From NCBI RefSeq assembly GCF_002005225.1, contig NZ_CP019724.1:2668501-2732500 (forward strand): a stretch of 64,000 nucleotides of DNA. Reading direction: 5' to 3'. This stretch comes from Streptomyces pactum. GTDB taxonomy: Bacteria; Actinomycetota; Actinomycetes; Streptomycetales; Streptomycetaceae. Positions 33,901 to 43,000 of this stretch are shown one piece after another. The notes beneath the pieces are model-generated. The model did no database searches, was not told the DNA's origin, and saw only the letters and a program-made list of their open reading frames with translations. The first letter of the stretch is position 1. The number at the start of each line of letters is the position of its first letter. The position numbers and the translations under genes were made by a program.

Positions 33901-35115
33901 ATGCGGCAGAATGCCCGGGTGATGTCGGATTCCCAGGATGACTACCAGGAGCTGGTCGACGAGATCTCCGAGTTGTTGGGCGCACCCGCGACCCTGGAGA
34001 ACCGCGACTTCGAGCTGATCGCCTTCGGCGCCTACGACAGCGAGGGCGACCTCGATCCGTCCGCCCTCGACCCGGTGCGCACCCGCTCGATCCTGACCCG
34101 GCGCTCCACCGCGGCCGTCCGGGCCTGGTTCGAGGGCTTCGGCATCACCCGCGCGAGGGGCCCGGTCCGCATTCCGCCGACCCCGGAGGCGGGCGTGTAC
34201 CGGGGGCGCACCTGTCTGCCGGTACGCCATCGGGGCGTCGTCCTCGGCTATGTGTGGCTCCTGGACACCGACCCCGGTCCGTCCGAGCGCCAACTGACGG
34301 CGGCCATGGAGGTCACCGCCCGGATCGGCGCCCTGCTCGCGGACGAGGCACAGCACGGCGCGGACCTGAGCCGGGAGCTGCGGGCGGTACTGACCGCCGA
34401 ACGAGACTGGCAGCGGGACATGGCGGTGGCGGAACTGCGCACCGCCCTCGGCGCCCGCGCCGACACCCCGCACGCGGCGGTCTGCGTGGCCCCCTGGCCG
34501 TCGACCGACCCCGACGACGCGCCCTCGGTCCGCACGGTGCCGGGGGCGACCGCGCTGTGCACGGTGCCGTGGGGCGCGGCCGGCCAGTCGCTGGCGCTGC
34601 TGGTCCGGCTGCGCTCGGTGGACGTGCTGACCCCGGCGACGTCGGCGGCGGGCCGGCTGCTGGAGCGGACGCGGGGCGCGAGCGGGGCCGCGGGCGCCAC
34701 AGCGGCCGGGATCTCCGCGCCGCGCACCGGACTGGCGGAACTGGGGACGGCCTGGTGGGAGGCGTCGGCGGCCGCCCGGGCGGCGCGCGCCGAGACCCGG
34801 TTCGGCCCGGTCGCCGAGTGGACGTCCATCGGGCCGTTCCGCCTGCTGACCGCACTGTCCCCGCAGTCCGCCCACGACCCCGTCGTACGGGTACTGCTCT
34901 CCCCCGCCCACCGCGAACTGGCCCGCACCGCCGAGGTCTACCTCGACCGCGCGGGCCAGGCCGGCCGCACGGCGGCCGAGCTGGGCATCCACCGCCAGAC
35001 GCTGTACTACCGTCTCTCCCGCGTCGAACAGCTCACGGGCCTGGACCTGGACGACGGCGAGGACCGGCTGCTGCTCCACATGGCGCTCAAGGCGTACCGC
35101 CTGCAGCGGCCTTGA
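33901..35115 (+). CDS. PucR-family transcriptional regulator
   Basis: This 404-residue PucR-type regulator has a sensory N-terminal part and a C-terminal helix-turn-helix ([26 protein letters not shown] at about residues 362-388, read in parts). Divergence from proline dehydrogenase suggests control of proline catabolism, as for PutR-like PucR proteins. ATG at 33901 has GAAGGG 9 nt upstream; ATG at 33922 is an alternative but lacks a ribosome site. Its 3' end overlaps the convergent TetR gene by 29 bp. Confidence 0.83.
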   Translation: MRQNARVMSDSQDDYQELVDEISELLGAPATLENRDFELIAFGAYDSEGDLDPSALDPVRTRSILTRRSTAAVRAWFEGFGITRARGPVRIPPTPEAGVYRGRTCLPVRHRGVVLGYVWLLDTDPGPSERQLTAAMEVTARIGALLADEAQHGADLSRELRAVLTAERDWQRDMAVAELRTALGARADTPHAAVCVAPWPSTDPDDAPSVRTVPGATALCTVPWGAAGQSLALLVRLRSVDVLTPATSAAGRLLERTRGASGAAGATAAGISAPRTGLAELGTAWWEASAAARAARAETRFGPVAEWTSIGPFRLLTALSPQSAHDPVVRVLLSPAHRELARTAEVYLDRAGQAGRTAAELGIHRQTLYYRLSRVEQLTGLDLDDGEDRLLLHMALKAYRLQRP

Positions 35116-35677
35116 TCACCCGGCGCAGGCCCTCGGTGAGCTGGGCCGCCTCGGGGGCGGACTTGGGATCGAAGGTCCACTGCGCGATGAGACCCGTCAT
35201 CAGGGTGACGTAGAACGCCCCGAGGGTGTCCGCCGTCTCGTCGGAGACGTCCTCCTCCCGCCCGCCGATGAGCGAGGGGACGAGGCCGCGCCCGGCCTCC
35301 CGCTGGGCCCGCGCCAGATGGTCGCGCACCTCGGGCATCCGGTCGCCCATGACCAGGATCTCCATACTGAGGTGCCAGATCGACCCCGGCTCCCGCATGG
35401 TCTGGATGATGTTGGTCCAGACCACCTGGAACCGTTCGGTCGAGCCGGGTGCGGTCTCGTCCAGCGCGGCCCGGTCCCCCTCGAAGGCGTCGCCCATGCC
35501 CTCGACCAGCGAGACGTAGGCCTGCGCGAGCAACGCGTCCTTCGAGCCGTAGTGGTAGCCGATGGACGCCAGGTTGGTCCCCGACTCCTTGACGACGTCC
35601 CGCGCGGTCGTGCGCGCGAAGCCTTTCTCCAACAGGCAGCGCTTGGCGCCTTCCAGCAGATCCTCACGGTGTCCCAT
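35087..35677 (-). CDS. TetR-family regulator beside MFS exporter
   Basis: This 196-residue TetR-family repressor has its HTH within residues 5-50 ([26 protein letters not shown] in parts). It is divergent from the DHA2-type exporter at 35763 with an 85 bp gap, so it probably represses the exporter. Its stop lies inside the convergent PucR gene. ATG at 35677. Confidence 0.88.
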   Translation of the reverse strand: MGHREDLLEGAKRCLLEKGFARTTARDVVKESGTNLASIGYHYGSKDALLAQAYVSLVEGMGDAFEGDRAALDETAPGSTERFQVVWTNIIQTMREPGSIWHLSMEILVMGDRMPEVRDHLARAQREAGRGLVPSLIGGREEDVSDETADTLGAFYVTLMTGLIAQWTFDPKSAPEAAQLTEGLRRVIKAAAGGTP

Positions 35678-35710
35678 CGGACCACTCTACCCTTCGATCC
35701 ATACACTCGT

Positions 35711-35750
35711 CCTATACATGCGTACTAGACAGCCGTGTAATACGTACGTA
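35711..35750. promoter_or_regulatory. Operator candidates between TetR and MFS genes
   Basis: The intergenic DNA contains CTATAC-ATGC-GTACTAG (35712-35728, arms matching except one bulge) and a perfect 10 bp palindrome TACGTACGTA (35741-35750). Both share GTAC/TAC half-sites expected of a TetR operator. Which site is bound is unknown. Confidence 0.45.
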
Positions 35751-35762
35751 CAGTCACCGGAC

Positions 35763-37310
35763 ATGACAACGAACCCGCCCCGCGCCGGCCGTCGCGAGTG
35801 GACCGCGCTGACTGTGCTGATGCTTCCGCTCCTGCTGGTGTCGATGGACGTCTCCGTCCTCTACTTCGCGGTCCCGGAGATCAGCGCGGACCTGGAGCCG
35901 AGCGGCACCCAGCAGTTGTGGATCTTCGACGTCTACGGTTTCGTACTGGCCGGCCTGCTGATGACGATGGGCTCGCTGGGCGACCGCATCGGCCGCCGCA
36001 GACTGCTCCTCATCGGCGCGGTGGCCTTCGGCGCCGCCTCACTGCTCGCGGCCTACGCGCACACCGCCGAGACCCTGATCGCGGCCCGCGCGGTCCTCGG
36101 CATCGGCGGCGCGACGCTGATGCCGACCACGATGGCGCTGGTCCGCACGATGTTCACCGACCCCGCCCAGCGGGCGAAGGCGATCGGGCTGTGGTCCGGG
36201 GTGATGACGGCCGGGATCGCACTCGGCTCGGTGATGAGCGGCGTTCTCGTCGAGCACTTCTGGTGGGGCTCGGTCTTCCTGGTCAACCTGCCCGCGATGG
36301 TCCTGCTGCTGGCCCTCGGCCCGGTACTGCTCCCCGAGTCGAAGAACCCGTCCCCCGGCCGCTTCGACCTGCTGAGCGTCCCGCTGTCGATGGCGGCGGT
36401 CCTGCCGGTGATCTACGGGCTGAAGGAACTGGCCGCCGAGGGCTGGAACGTCCGGTACGTCATGTCAATCACCGTCGGTCTGCTGTTCGCGGCACTGTTC
36501 GTGCAGCGCCAGCGCACGTCGGCCTCGCCGATGATCTCGCCGGCCCTCTTCCGCGGGCACGGCTTCACCCCGGCACTCGCGCTCAACACCGTGTCGGCCT
36601 TCGGGGTGATGGGCTCGGCGTACTTCACCACCCAGTACCTCCAGTCGGTCCTGGGCAAGAGTTCGCTGGAGGCGGCCCTGTGGAGCCTGCTGCCGTCGGT
36701 GCTCATCGGCGCCGCGGCACCGGTCGCCGCCCATCTGGTCCAGCGGGGCGCCGAGCGCGCGTACGTGGTGACGGGCGGCTTCCTCATCTCGGCGGCCGGC
36801 TACGGCCTGCTCGCCCTGGCCGGCACGGACTCGCTGTGGCTGGTGCTGGCCGCGTGCGGTGTCCTGGCCGCCGGCGTCGTCATCGCGATGTCCCTGCTCA
36901 CCGACCTGGCCCTCAGCTCGGCGCCGGTCGAGAAGGCGGGCGCGGCCTCTTCCCTGCTGGAGACCGGCACCGAGTTCGGCGGCGCCCTGGGCATGGCCGC
37001 CCTCGGCTCCATCGGTACGGCCCTCTACCGCCGCGGCATGCCGTCGGACGCTCCCGCCCCGGCCCAGGAAACCCTGGGCGGCGCGCTGGCCGTCGCCGCC
37101 GAACTGCCGGGGCGCGCGGGGGACGCCCTGGCGACGGCGGCGCGGGAGGCGTTCACGGACGGCATGCAGGGCGCCGCGATCGCCGGGGCACTGCTGCTCA
37201 CCGGGGCGGCGGGACTGGCGGCGGTGGGCCTGCGGCACATCAGAATGCGTCCGGAGGCGCCCACGGAGAACGCCGGACAGGCTGACCGGGTCAGCCTGTC
37301 CGGCGTTTGA
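35763..37310 (+). CDS. MFS drug exporter, DHA2 (14-TM) type
   Basis: This 515-residue proton-driven exporter has the DHA2 pattern: helix 1 ALTVLMLPLLLVSMDVSVLYF, loop motif GSLGDRIGRRRLL, motif C-like SGVMTAGIALGSVMSGVL, and helices up to residue 490. Start ATG at 35763. It is divergent from a TetR repressor, the usual layout of an inducible multidrug exporter. The last 13 codons lie within the stem-loop terminator, so coding and termination overlap. Confidence 0.88.
   Translation: MTTNPPRAGRREWTALTVLMLPLLLVSMDVSVLYFAVPEISADLEPSGTQQLWIFDVYGFVLAGLLMTMGSLGDRIGRRRLLLIGAVAFGAASLLAAYAHTAETLIAARAVLGIGGATLMPTTMALVRTMFTDPAQRAKAIGLWSGVMTAGIALGSVMSGVLVEHFWWGSVFLVNLPAMVLLLALGPVLLPESKNPSPGRFDLLSVPLSMAAVLPVIYGLKELAAEGWNVRYVMSITVGLLFAALFVQRQRTSASPMISPALFRGHGFTPALALNTVSAFGVMGSAYFTTQYLQSVLGKSSLEAALWSLLPSVLIGAAAPVAAHLVQRGAERAYVVTGGFLISAAGYGLLALAGTDSLWLVLAACGVLAAGVVIAMSLLTDLALSSAPVEKAGAASSLLETGTEFGGALGMAALGSIGTALYRRGMPSDAPAPAQETLGGALAVAAELPGRAGDALATAAREAFTDGMQGAAIAGALLLTGAAGLAAVGLRHIRMRPEAPTENAGQADRVSLSGV
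37270..37306 (+). terminator. Terminator overlapping the end of the MFS gene
   Basis: A 17 bp perfect stem (ACGCCGGACAGGCTGAC paired with its complement, loop CGG) ends two bases before the stop codon and is followed by TTGAGG. It sits in the coding region for GQADRVSLSG. The GTCCGGCGT core is shared with the pruA terminator. Confidence 0.75.
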
Positions 37311-37317
37311 GGACGAG

Positions 37318-37361
37318 CCCGTTCGAGGCGAACGGGGTCCCGGGGGCGAAGAGCCCCCGGG
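37318..37361 (-). terminator. Two hairpins after serA
   Basis: CCCGTTCG-AGG-CGAACGGG (37318-37336) and CCCGGGGGC-GAAGA-GCCCCCGGG (37339-37361) lie between the converging MFS and serA genes. They likely stop transcription from serA. Confidence 0.65.
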
Positions 37362-37366
37362 GCACG

Positions 37367-38956
37367 TCAGACCAGGTTCACCGACCGGGCCGACGTCGCA
37401 CCGATCTCCGCCGCGACCTCCGCCAGCACCGCGGGGGGCACCGTGTCGTCGACGGTCAGCACGGCCAGCGCCTCACCGCCGACCGTCGCGCGGGCCACCT
37501 GCATCCCGGCGATGTTGACGCCGGCCTCGCCGATGACGCGGCCGACCGTGCCGACGACGCCGGGACGGTCCTCGTAGCGCAGGACGACCATGTGGTCGGC
37601 GAGAGCCAGGTCGACGTCGTACTCGCCGACGGCGACGATCTTCTGGAGGTGCTTCGGGCCGGCCAGCGTGCCGGAGACCGACACCTCCTCGCCGTCCGAG
37701 AGGGTGCCGCGCACGGTGACGACGTTGCGGTGCTCCGGGGACTCCGAGCTGGTGGTCAGCCGGACCTCGACGCCGCGCTCCTGGGCGAACAGCGGGGCGT
37801 TGACGTACGACACCGTCTCGTCGACGACGTCCTCGAAGACGCCCTTGAGGGCGGAGAGCTCCAGCACCTTCACGTCGTGCTGGGTGATCTCGCCGTAGAC
37901 CTCGACGTCGAGGCGGACGGCGACCTCGCCGGCGAGCGCGGTGAAGATGCGGCCGAGGCGCTCGGCGAGCGGCAGACCGGGCTTGACGTCCTCGGCGATG
38001 ACGCCGCCCTGGACGTTCACCGCGTCGGGGACCAGCTCACCGGCGAGGGCGAGGCGGACCGACTTGGCGACGGCGATGCCGGCCTTCTCCTGGGCCTCGT
38101 CGGTGGAGGCGCCGAGGTGCGGGGTGCAGACCACCTGGTCGAACTCGAACAGCGGCGAGTCCGTGCACGGCTCCTTGGCGTACACGTCCAGGCCGGCGCC
38201 GGCGACGCGGCCCTCCTTGAGCGCCGAGTACAGCGCCTCCTCGTCGACGATGCCGCCGCGCGCGGCGTTGACGATGCGGACGCTCGGCTTGACCTTGCGC
38301 AGCGCCTCGTCGCCGATCAGGCCGAGGGTCTCGGGGGTCTTGGGCAGGTGGACGGTGATGAAGTCGGAGACCTCGAGCAGCTCGTCCAGCGACAGCACCT
38401 TGACGCCCATCTGCGCGGCGCGGGCGGGCTGCACGTAGGGGTCGTAGGCGACGACCTTCATGCCGAAGGCCGACATGCGCTGCGCGACGAGGGCGCCGAT
38501 GCGGCCCAGGCCCACCACACCGAGGGTCTTCTCGGCCAGCTCGACCCCGGTGTACTTGCTGCGCTTCCACTCGCCGTTCTTGAGCGCGGCGTTGGCCTGC
38601 GGGATGTTGCGCGCGGTGGCGACGATCAGGCCGCAGGCCAGCTCGGCGGCGGTCACGATGTTGGAGGTCGGGGCGTTGACCACCATGACGCCGGCCTTGG
38701 TGGCGGCGGAGACGTCCACGTTGTCCAGGCCGACACCCGCGCGGGCGACGACCTTGAGCTTCTTCGCGGCGGCGACGGCCTCGGCGTCGACCTTGGTCGC
38801 GGAGCGGACCAGGATCGCGTCCACGTCTGCGATGGCGGGAAGCAGTTCGGCGCGGTCCGCGCCGTTGCACTGGCGGATCTCGAAGTCGGGGCCAAGCGCG
38901 TCCACGGTCGCGGGCGACAGCTCTTCGGCGATGAGTACGACGGGTTTCGAGCTCAC
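37367..38956 (-). CDS. serA: D-3-Phosphoglycerate dehydrogenase
   Basis: This 529-residue enzyme is the first of serine synthesis. It has a catalytic/NAD domain with GLGRIGALVAQRM at about residue 148, RGGIVDEEAL near 236, and CTPHLGASTDEAQ near 281, then the allosteric-substrate-binding domain and a C-terminal ACT domain (HMVVLRYEDRPGVVGTVGRVIG onward, read in parts), i.e. the long form feedback-inhibited by serine. GTG at 38956 is supported by AGGA 6-9 nt upstream; GTG at 38968 has none. A possible -10 TAGACT is about 115 bp upstream. Confidence 0.94.
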   Translation of the reverse strand: MSSKPVVLIAEELSPATVDALGPDFEIRQCNGADRAELLPAIADVDAILVRSATKVDAEAVAAAKKLKVVARAGVGLDNVDVSAATKAGVMVVNAPTSNIVTAAELACGLIVATARNIPQANAALKNGEWKRSKYTGVELAEKTLGVVGLGRIGALVAQRMSAFGMKVVAYDPYVQPARAAQMGVKVLSLDELLEVSDFITVHLPKTPETLGLIGDEALRKVKPSVRIVNAARGGIVDEEALYSALKEGRVAGAGLDVYAKEPCTDSPLFEFDQVVCTPHLGASTDEAQEKAGIAVAKSVRLALAGELVPDAVNVQGGVIAEDVKPGLPLAERLGRIFTALAGEVAVRLDVEVYGEITQHDVKVLELSALKGVFEDVVDETVSYVNAPLFAQERGVEVRLTTSSESPEHRNVVTVRGTLSDGEEVSVSGTLAGPKHLQKIVAVGEYDVDLALADHMVVLRYEDRPGVVGTVGRVIGEAGVNIAGMQVARATVGGEALAVLTVDDTVPPAVLAEVAAEIGATSARSVNLV

Positions 38957-39071
38957 GTGAGTCCTCACAAGTCCAATGCGGACGGCCGTCCCGACGGCCG
39001 CAGGCGGTGGAGGGTTGGTGGCCGCGTGGAAGACGCACGACGCTGTGGGCCTGACGCGTATGTTGTGCAGC

Positions 39072-39077
39072 AGTCTA
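39072..39077 (-). promoter_or_regulatory. Possible serA -10 element
   Basis: On the minus strand TAGACT matches the -10 consensus well, but no clear -35 box is found 16-19 bp upstream. It would give a 5' leader of about 110 nt. Confidence 0.35.
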
Positions 39078-39178
39078 GTGGCGTGGCGGGAGTCGTCCTG
39101 CGCCTTGGCGGAAGGATCACCCGTCCGTGGCCGGACAGGTTGGACAACGCCGTGACACCGACGTCACCCGGGGTTCGC

Positions 39179-39213
39179 CGAAGGGGCCGGAGCGGGATGC
39201 TCCGGCCCCTTCG
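39179..39213 (-). terminator. Terminator after ilvC
   Basis: A 15 bp perfect stem, CGAAGGGGCCGGAGC and its complement, with loop GGGAT. It starts 11 bp beyond the ilvC stop and would end the ilvBNC transcript. Confidence 0.85.
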
Positions 39214-39223
39214 GGCGGGCGGC

Positions 39224-40339
<1,116 letters not shown>

Positions 40340-40864
40340 TTATGCGGACCGGTCGAGTGCGCGCAGCGAGCGGTCCGTGATCGAACGGGCGCCGCGGCCG
40401 ATGGCGATCGTGCCGGACTGGACGAGTTCCTTGATGCCGTACGGTTCCAGCATCTTGAGCATGGCGGACAGCTTGTCGCTGCTGCCGGTGGCCTCGATGG
40501 TGACGGCCTCCGGGGAGACGTCGACGGTCTTGGCGCGGAAGAGCTGGACGATCTCGACGATCTGGGAGCGCGTCTCGTTGTCGGAGCGCACCTTCACCAG
40601 AACGAGTTCGCGCTGGACCGCCTGGGTGGGCTCCAGCTCGACGATCTTGAGCACGTTGACCAGCTTGTTGAGCTGCTTGGTGACCTGCTCCAGCGGGAAC
40701 TCCTCGACGCTCACCACGATGGTGATGCGGGAGATGTCGGGGTGTTCGGTGACGCCGACGGCGAGCGAGTCGATGTTGAACCCGCGGCGGGAGAACAGGG
40801 CGGCGATCCGGGCGAGGATGCCGGGGGTGTTCTCCACCAGGACGGAGAGCGTGTGCTTGGACAT
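40340..40864 (-). CDS. ilvN: Acetolactate synthase small (regulatory) subunit
   Basis: This 174-residue ACT-domain subunit binds valine and regulates the large subunit. It begins MSKHTLSVLVENTPGILARIAAL, the classical IlvN/IlvH start, and has the second ACT-like domain from residue 80 (VDVSPEAVTIEATGSSDKL). It lies 21 bp after ilvB, so the two are coupled in one mRNA. Confidence 0.95.
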   Translation of the reverse strand: MSKHTLSVLVENTPGILARIAALFSRRGFNIDSLAVGVTEHPDISRITIVVSVEEFPLEQVTKQLNKLVNVLKIVELEPTQAVQRELVLVKVRSDNETRSQIVEIVQLFRAKTVDVSPEAVTIEATGSSDKLSAMLKMLEPYGIKELVQSGTIAIGRGARSITDRSLRALDRSA

Positions 40865-40885
40865 GATCTCTTCGGTCTCTCTCGC

Positions 40886-42733
40886 TCAGTCGTCTTCGTT
40901 GTCGCCGAAGTCGGGGCGGACGTCCCGGGCAGCCATGATCTCGTCGTTGGAGGTGCCGGCGGCGACCATCGGCCAGACCATCGCGTCCTCGTGGACGATG
41001 AAGTCGACGACGACGGGACGGTCGTTGATCGAGTTCGCCTCCTCGATGACCTTGTCGAGGTCGGCGGGGTCCTCACAGCGGATGGCGTAGCAGCCCATGG
41101 CCTCCGACAGCTTCACGAAGTCGGGGACGCGGGTGCCGGCGCTCGGCTGCTTGCCGTCGGCCTCCGGGCCGCTGTGCAGCACGGTGTTGGAGTACCGCTG
41201 GTTGTAGAACAGGGTCTGCCACTGGCGGACCATCCCGAGGGCGCCGTTGTTGATGATGGCGACCTTGATCGGGATGTTGTTCAGGGCGCAGGTGGTGAGT
41301 TCCTGGTTGGTCATCTGGAAGCAGCCGTCGCCGTCGATCGCCCAGACGGTCTGCCCGGGCGCGCCGGCCTTGGCTCCCATGGCGGCCGGGACGGCGTAGC
41401 CCATGGTCCCGGCGCCGCCGGAGTTCAGCCAGGTGGCGGGCTGCTCGTACCGGACGAAGTGCGCGGCCCACATCTGGTGCTGGCCGACGCCGGCCGCGAA
41501 GATCGTGCCCTCGGGCGCGAGCTGCCCGATGCGCTCGATGACCTGCTGCGGGGAGAGCGAACCGTCCTCGGGCTGGTCGTAGCCCAGGGGGTAGGTGTCG
41601 CGCCAGCGGCTGAGGTCCTTCCACCAGGCCGTGTAGTCGCCCTTGTTGCCCTCGCTGTGCTCCTTCTGGACGGCCTGCACGAGGTCGGCGATGACCTCGC
41701 GGGCGTCGCCGACGATCGGCACGTCGGCGGCGCGGTTCTTGCCGATCTCCGCCGGGTCGATGTCGGCGTGGACGATCTTGGCGAACGGGGCGAAGCTGTC
41801 CAGCTTGCCGGTGACGCGGTCGTCGAAGCGGGCTCCGAGGGCGACGATCAGGTCGGCCTTCTGCAGCGCGGTGACGGCGGTGACCGCACCGTGCATGCCC
41901 GGCATTCCCACGTGCAGCGGGTGGCTGTCGGGGAATGCGCCGAGCGCCATCAGGGTGGTGGTGACGGGCACTCCGGTGAGTTCGGCGAGGACCTTCAGCT
42001 CGGCGGTGGCCCGCGCCTTGAGGACGCCGCCGCCGACGTAGAGCACGGGGCGCTTCGCGGCGGTGATGAGCTTGGCCGCCTCGCGGATCTGCTTGGCGTG
42101 CGGCTTGGTGACCGGGCGGTAGCCGGGCAGGTCCATGACCGGCGGCCAGGAGAAGGTGGTCTTCTTCTGGAGGATGTCCTTGGGGATGTCGACCAGGACC
42201 GGGCCGGGGCGGCCGGTGGAGGCGATGTGGAACGCCTGCGCGATCACCCGGGGGATGTCCTCGGCCTTGGTGACCAGGAAACTGTGCTTGGTGACCGGCA
42301 TGCTGATGCCGACGATGTCCGCCTCCTGGAAGGCGTCCGTGCCGATCGCGGAGGACACCACCTGGCCGGTGATCGCGACCAGCGGCACGGAGTCCATGTG
42401 CGCGTCGGCGATCGGGGTGACCAGGTTGGTGGCGCCGGGACCGGAGGTCGCCATGCAGACGCCGACCTTGCCGGTGGCCTGGGCGTAGCCGGTGGCCGCG
42501 TGTCCGGCGCCCTGCTCGTGGCGGACCAGGACGTGGCGCACCCTGGTGGAGTCCATCAGCGGGTCGTACGCCGGAAGGATCGTACCGCCGGGGATGCCGA
42601 ATACCGTGTCGGCGCCGACCTCCTCGAGAGAGCGGATGAGGGACTGCGCACCCGTGACGTGCTCGGGGGCGGGCTGTCCTCCGGATCGGGGCCGCGGCTG
42701 TGGGTGATGGGCCCCGGTGGCCTGCTCGGTCAT
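40886..42733 (-). CDS. ilvB: Acetolactate synthase large subunit
   Basis: This 615-residue thiamine-diphosphate enzyme condenses two pyruvates (or pyruvate and 2-oxobutyrate), first of the common branched-chain pathway. It has the domain order N-terminal Pyr ([16 protein letters not shown] with the catalytic Glu region [13 protein letters not shown]), the FAD-related middle and the C-terminal PP domain with [18 protein letters not shown] at 42733 is used; ATG at 42739 is also in frame, 6 bp earlier. First gene of ilvBNC. The 5' leader contains a leader peptide and attenuator. Confidence 0.95.
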   Translation of the reverse strand: MTEQATGAHHPQPRPRSGGQPAPEHVTGAQSLIRSLEEVGADTVFGIPGGTILPAYDPLMDSTRVRHVLVRHEQGAGHAATGYAQATGKVGVCMATSGPGATNLVTPIADAHMDSVPLVAITGQVVSSAIGTDAFQEADIVGISMPVTKHSFLVTKAEDIPRVIAQAFHIASTGRPGPVLVDIPKDILQKKTTFSWPPVMDLPGYRPVTKPHAKQIREAAKLITAAKRPVLYVGGGVLKARATAELKVLAELTGVPVTTTLMALGAFPDSHPLHVGMPGMHGAVTAVTALQKADLIVALGARFDDRVTGKLDSFAPFAKIVHADIDPAEIGKNRAADVPIVGDAREVIADLVQAVQKEHSEGNKGDYTAWWKDLSRWRDTYPLGYDQPEDGSLSPQQVIERIGQLAPEGTIFAAGVGQHQMWAAHFVRYEQPATWLNSGGAGTMGYAVPAAMGAKAGAPGQTVWAIDGDGCFQMTNQELTTCALNNIPIKVAIINNGALGMVRQWQTLFYNQRYSNTVLHSGPEADGKQPSAGTRVPDFVKLSEAMGCYAIRCEDPADLDKVIEEANSINDRPVVVDFIVHEDAMVWPMVAAGTSNDEIMAARDVRPDFGDNEDD

Positions 42734-42827
42734 CGGCATTCTCTTCTCGATGCTGAGGGTTTTGATGCTGGGGGTTTTGCGGGGTTTCGAGCGGCGTGTT
42801 CCTGTTGCTCAGCGGTGCTGGTGCAAC

Positions 42828-42861
42828 AAAAAACCCCTCGTGCCATCAGGCAAGCGAGGGG
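42828..42861 (-). terminator. ilvB attenuator hairpin
   Basis: On the minus strand CCCCTCG (42861-42855) pairs with CGAGGGG (42840-42834) across a 14 nt loop, followed by TTTTTT (42833-42828). It lies between the leader peptide and ilvB, the position of a transcription attenuator. Confidence 0.85.
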
Positions 42862-42914
42862 AGCGCGTCGGGTGTGGGTCGCTGGGAGTCCGGGTCGGTC
42901 CGGACGTCACCAGC

Positions 42915-42956
42915 TCAGCCGACGCGCTGTCCAAGTACGAGAATTCGGGTGCGCAT
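42915..42956 (-). CDS. ilvB leader peptide
   Basis: This 13-residue ORF, MRTRILVLGQRVG, has an Ile-Leu-Val-Leu run. Starvation for these amino acids would stall a ribosome on it and open the attenuator. Its ATG sits 7 bp after a -10 box, so the mRNA is leaderless. Leader peptides of this kind are known for Streptomyces ilv operons. Confidence 0.85.
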   Translation of the reverse strand: MRTRILVLGQRVG

Positions 42957-42963
42957 GGCACTG

Positions 42964-43000
42964 ACCCTCCCCCCGGCACGCACCCACTGTCAAGTGGGTG
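42964..43000 (-). promoter_or_regulatory. ilvB promoter with palindrome over -35
   Basis: Minus strand: -35 TTGACA (42993-42988, perfect), 18 bp spacer, -10 GAGGGT (42969-42964), then 7 bp to the leader ATG. The -35 box is the centre of CACCCAC-TGTCAA-GTGGGTG (42981-43000), a perfect-arm palindrome suited to a repressor or activator. The palindrome overlaps the 3' end of the GGDEF gene. Confidence 0.65.
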
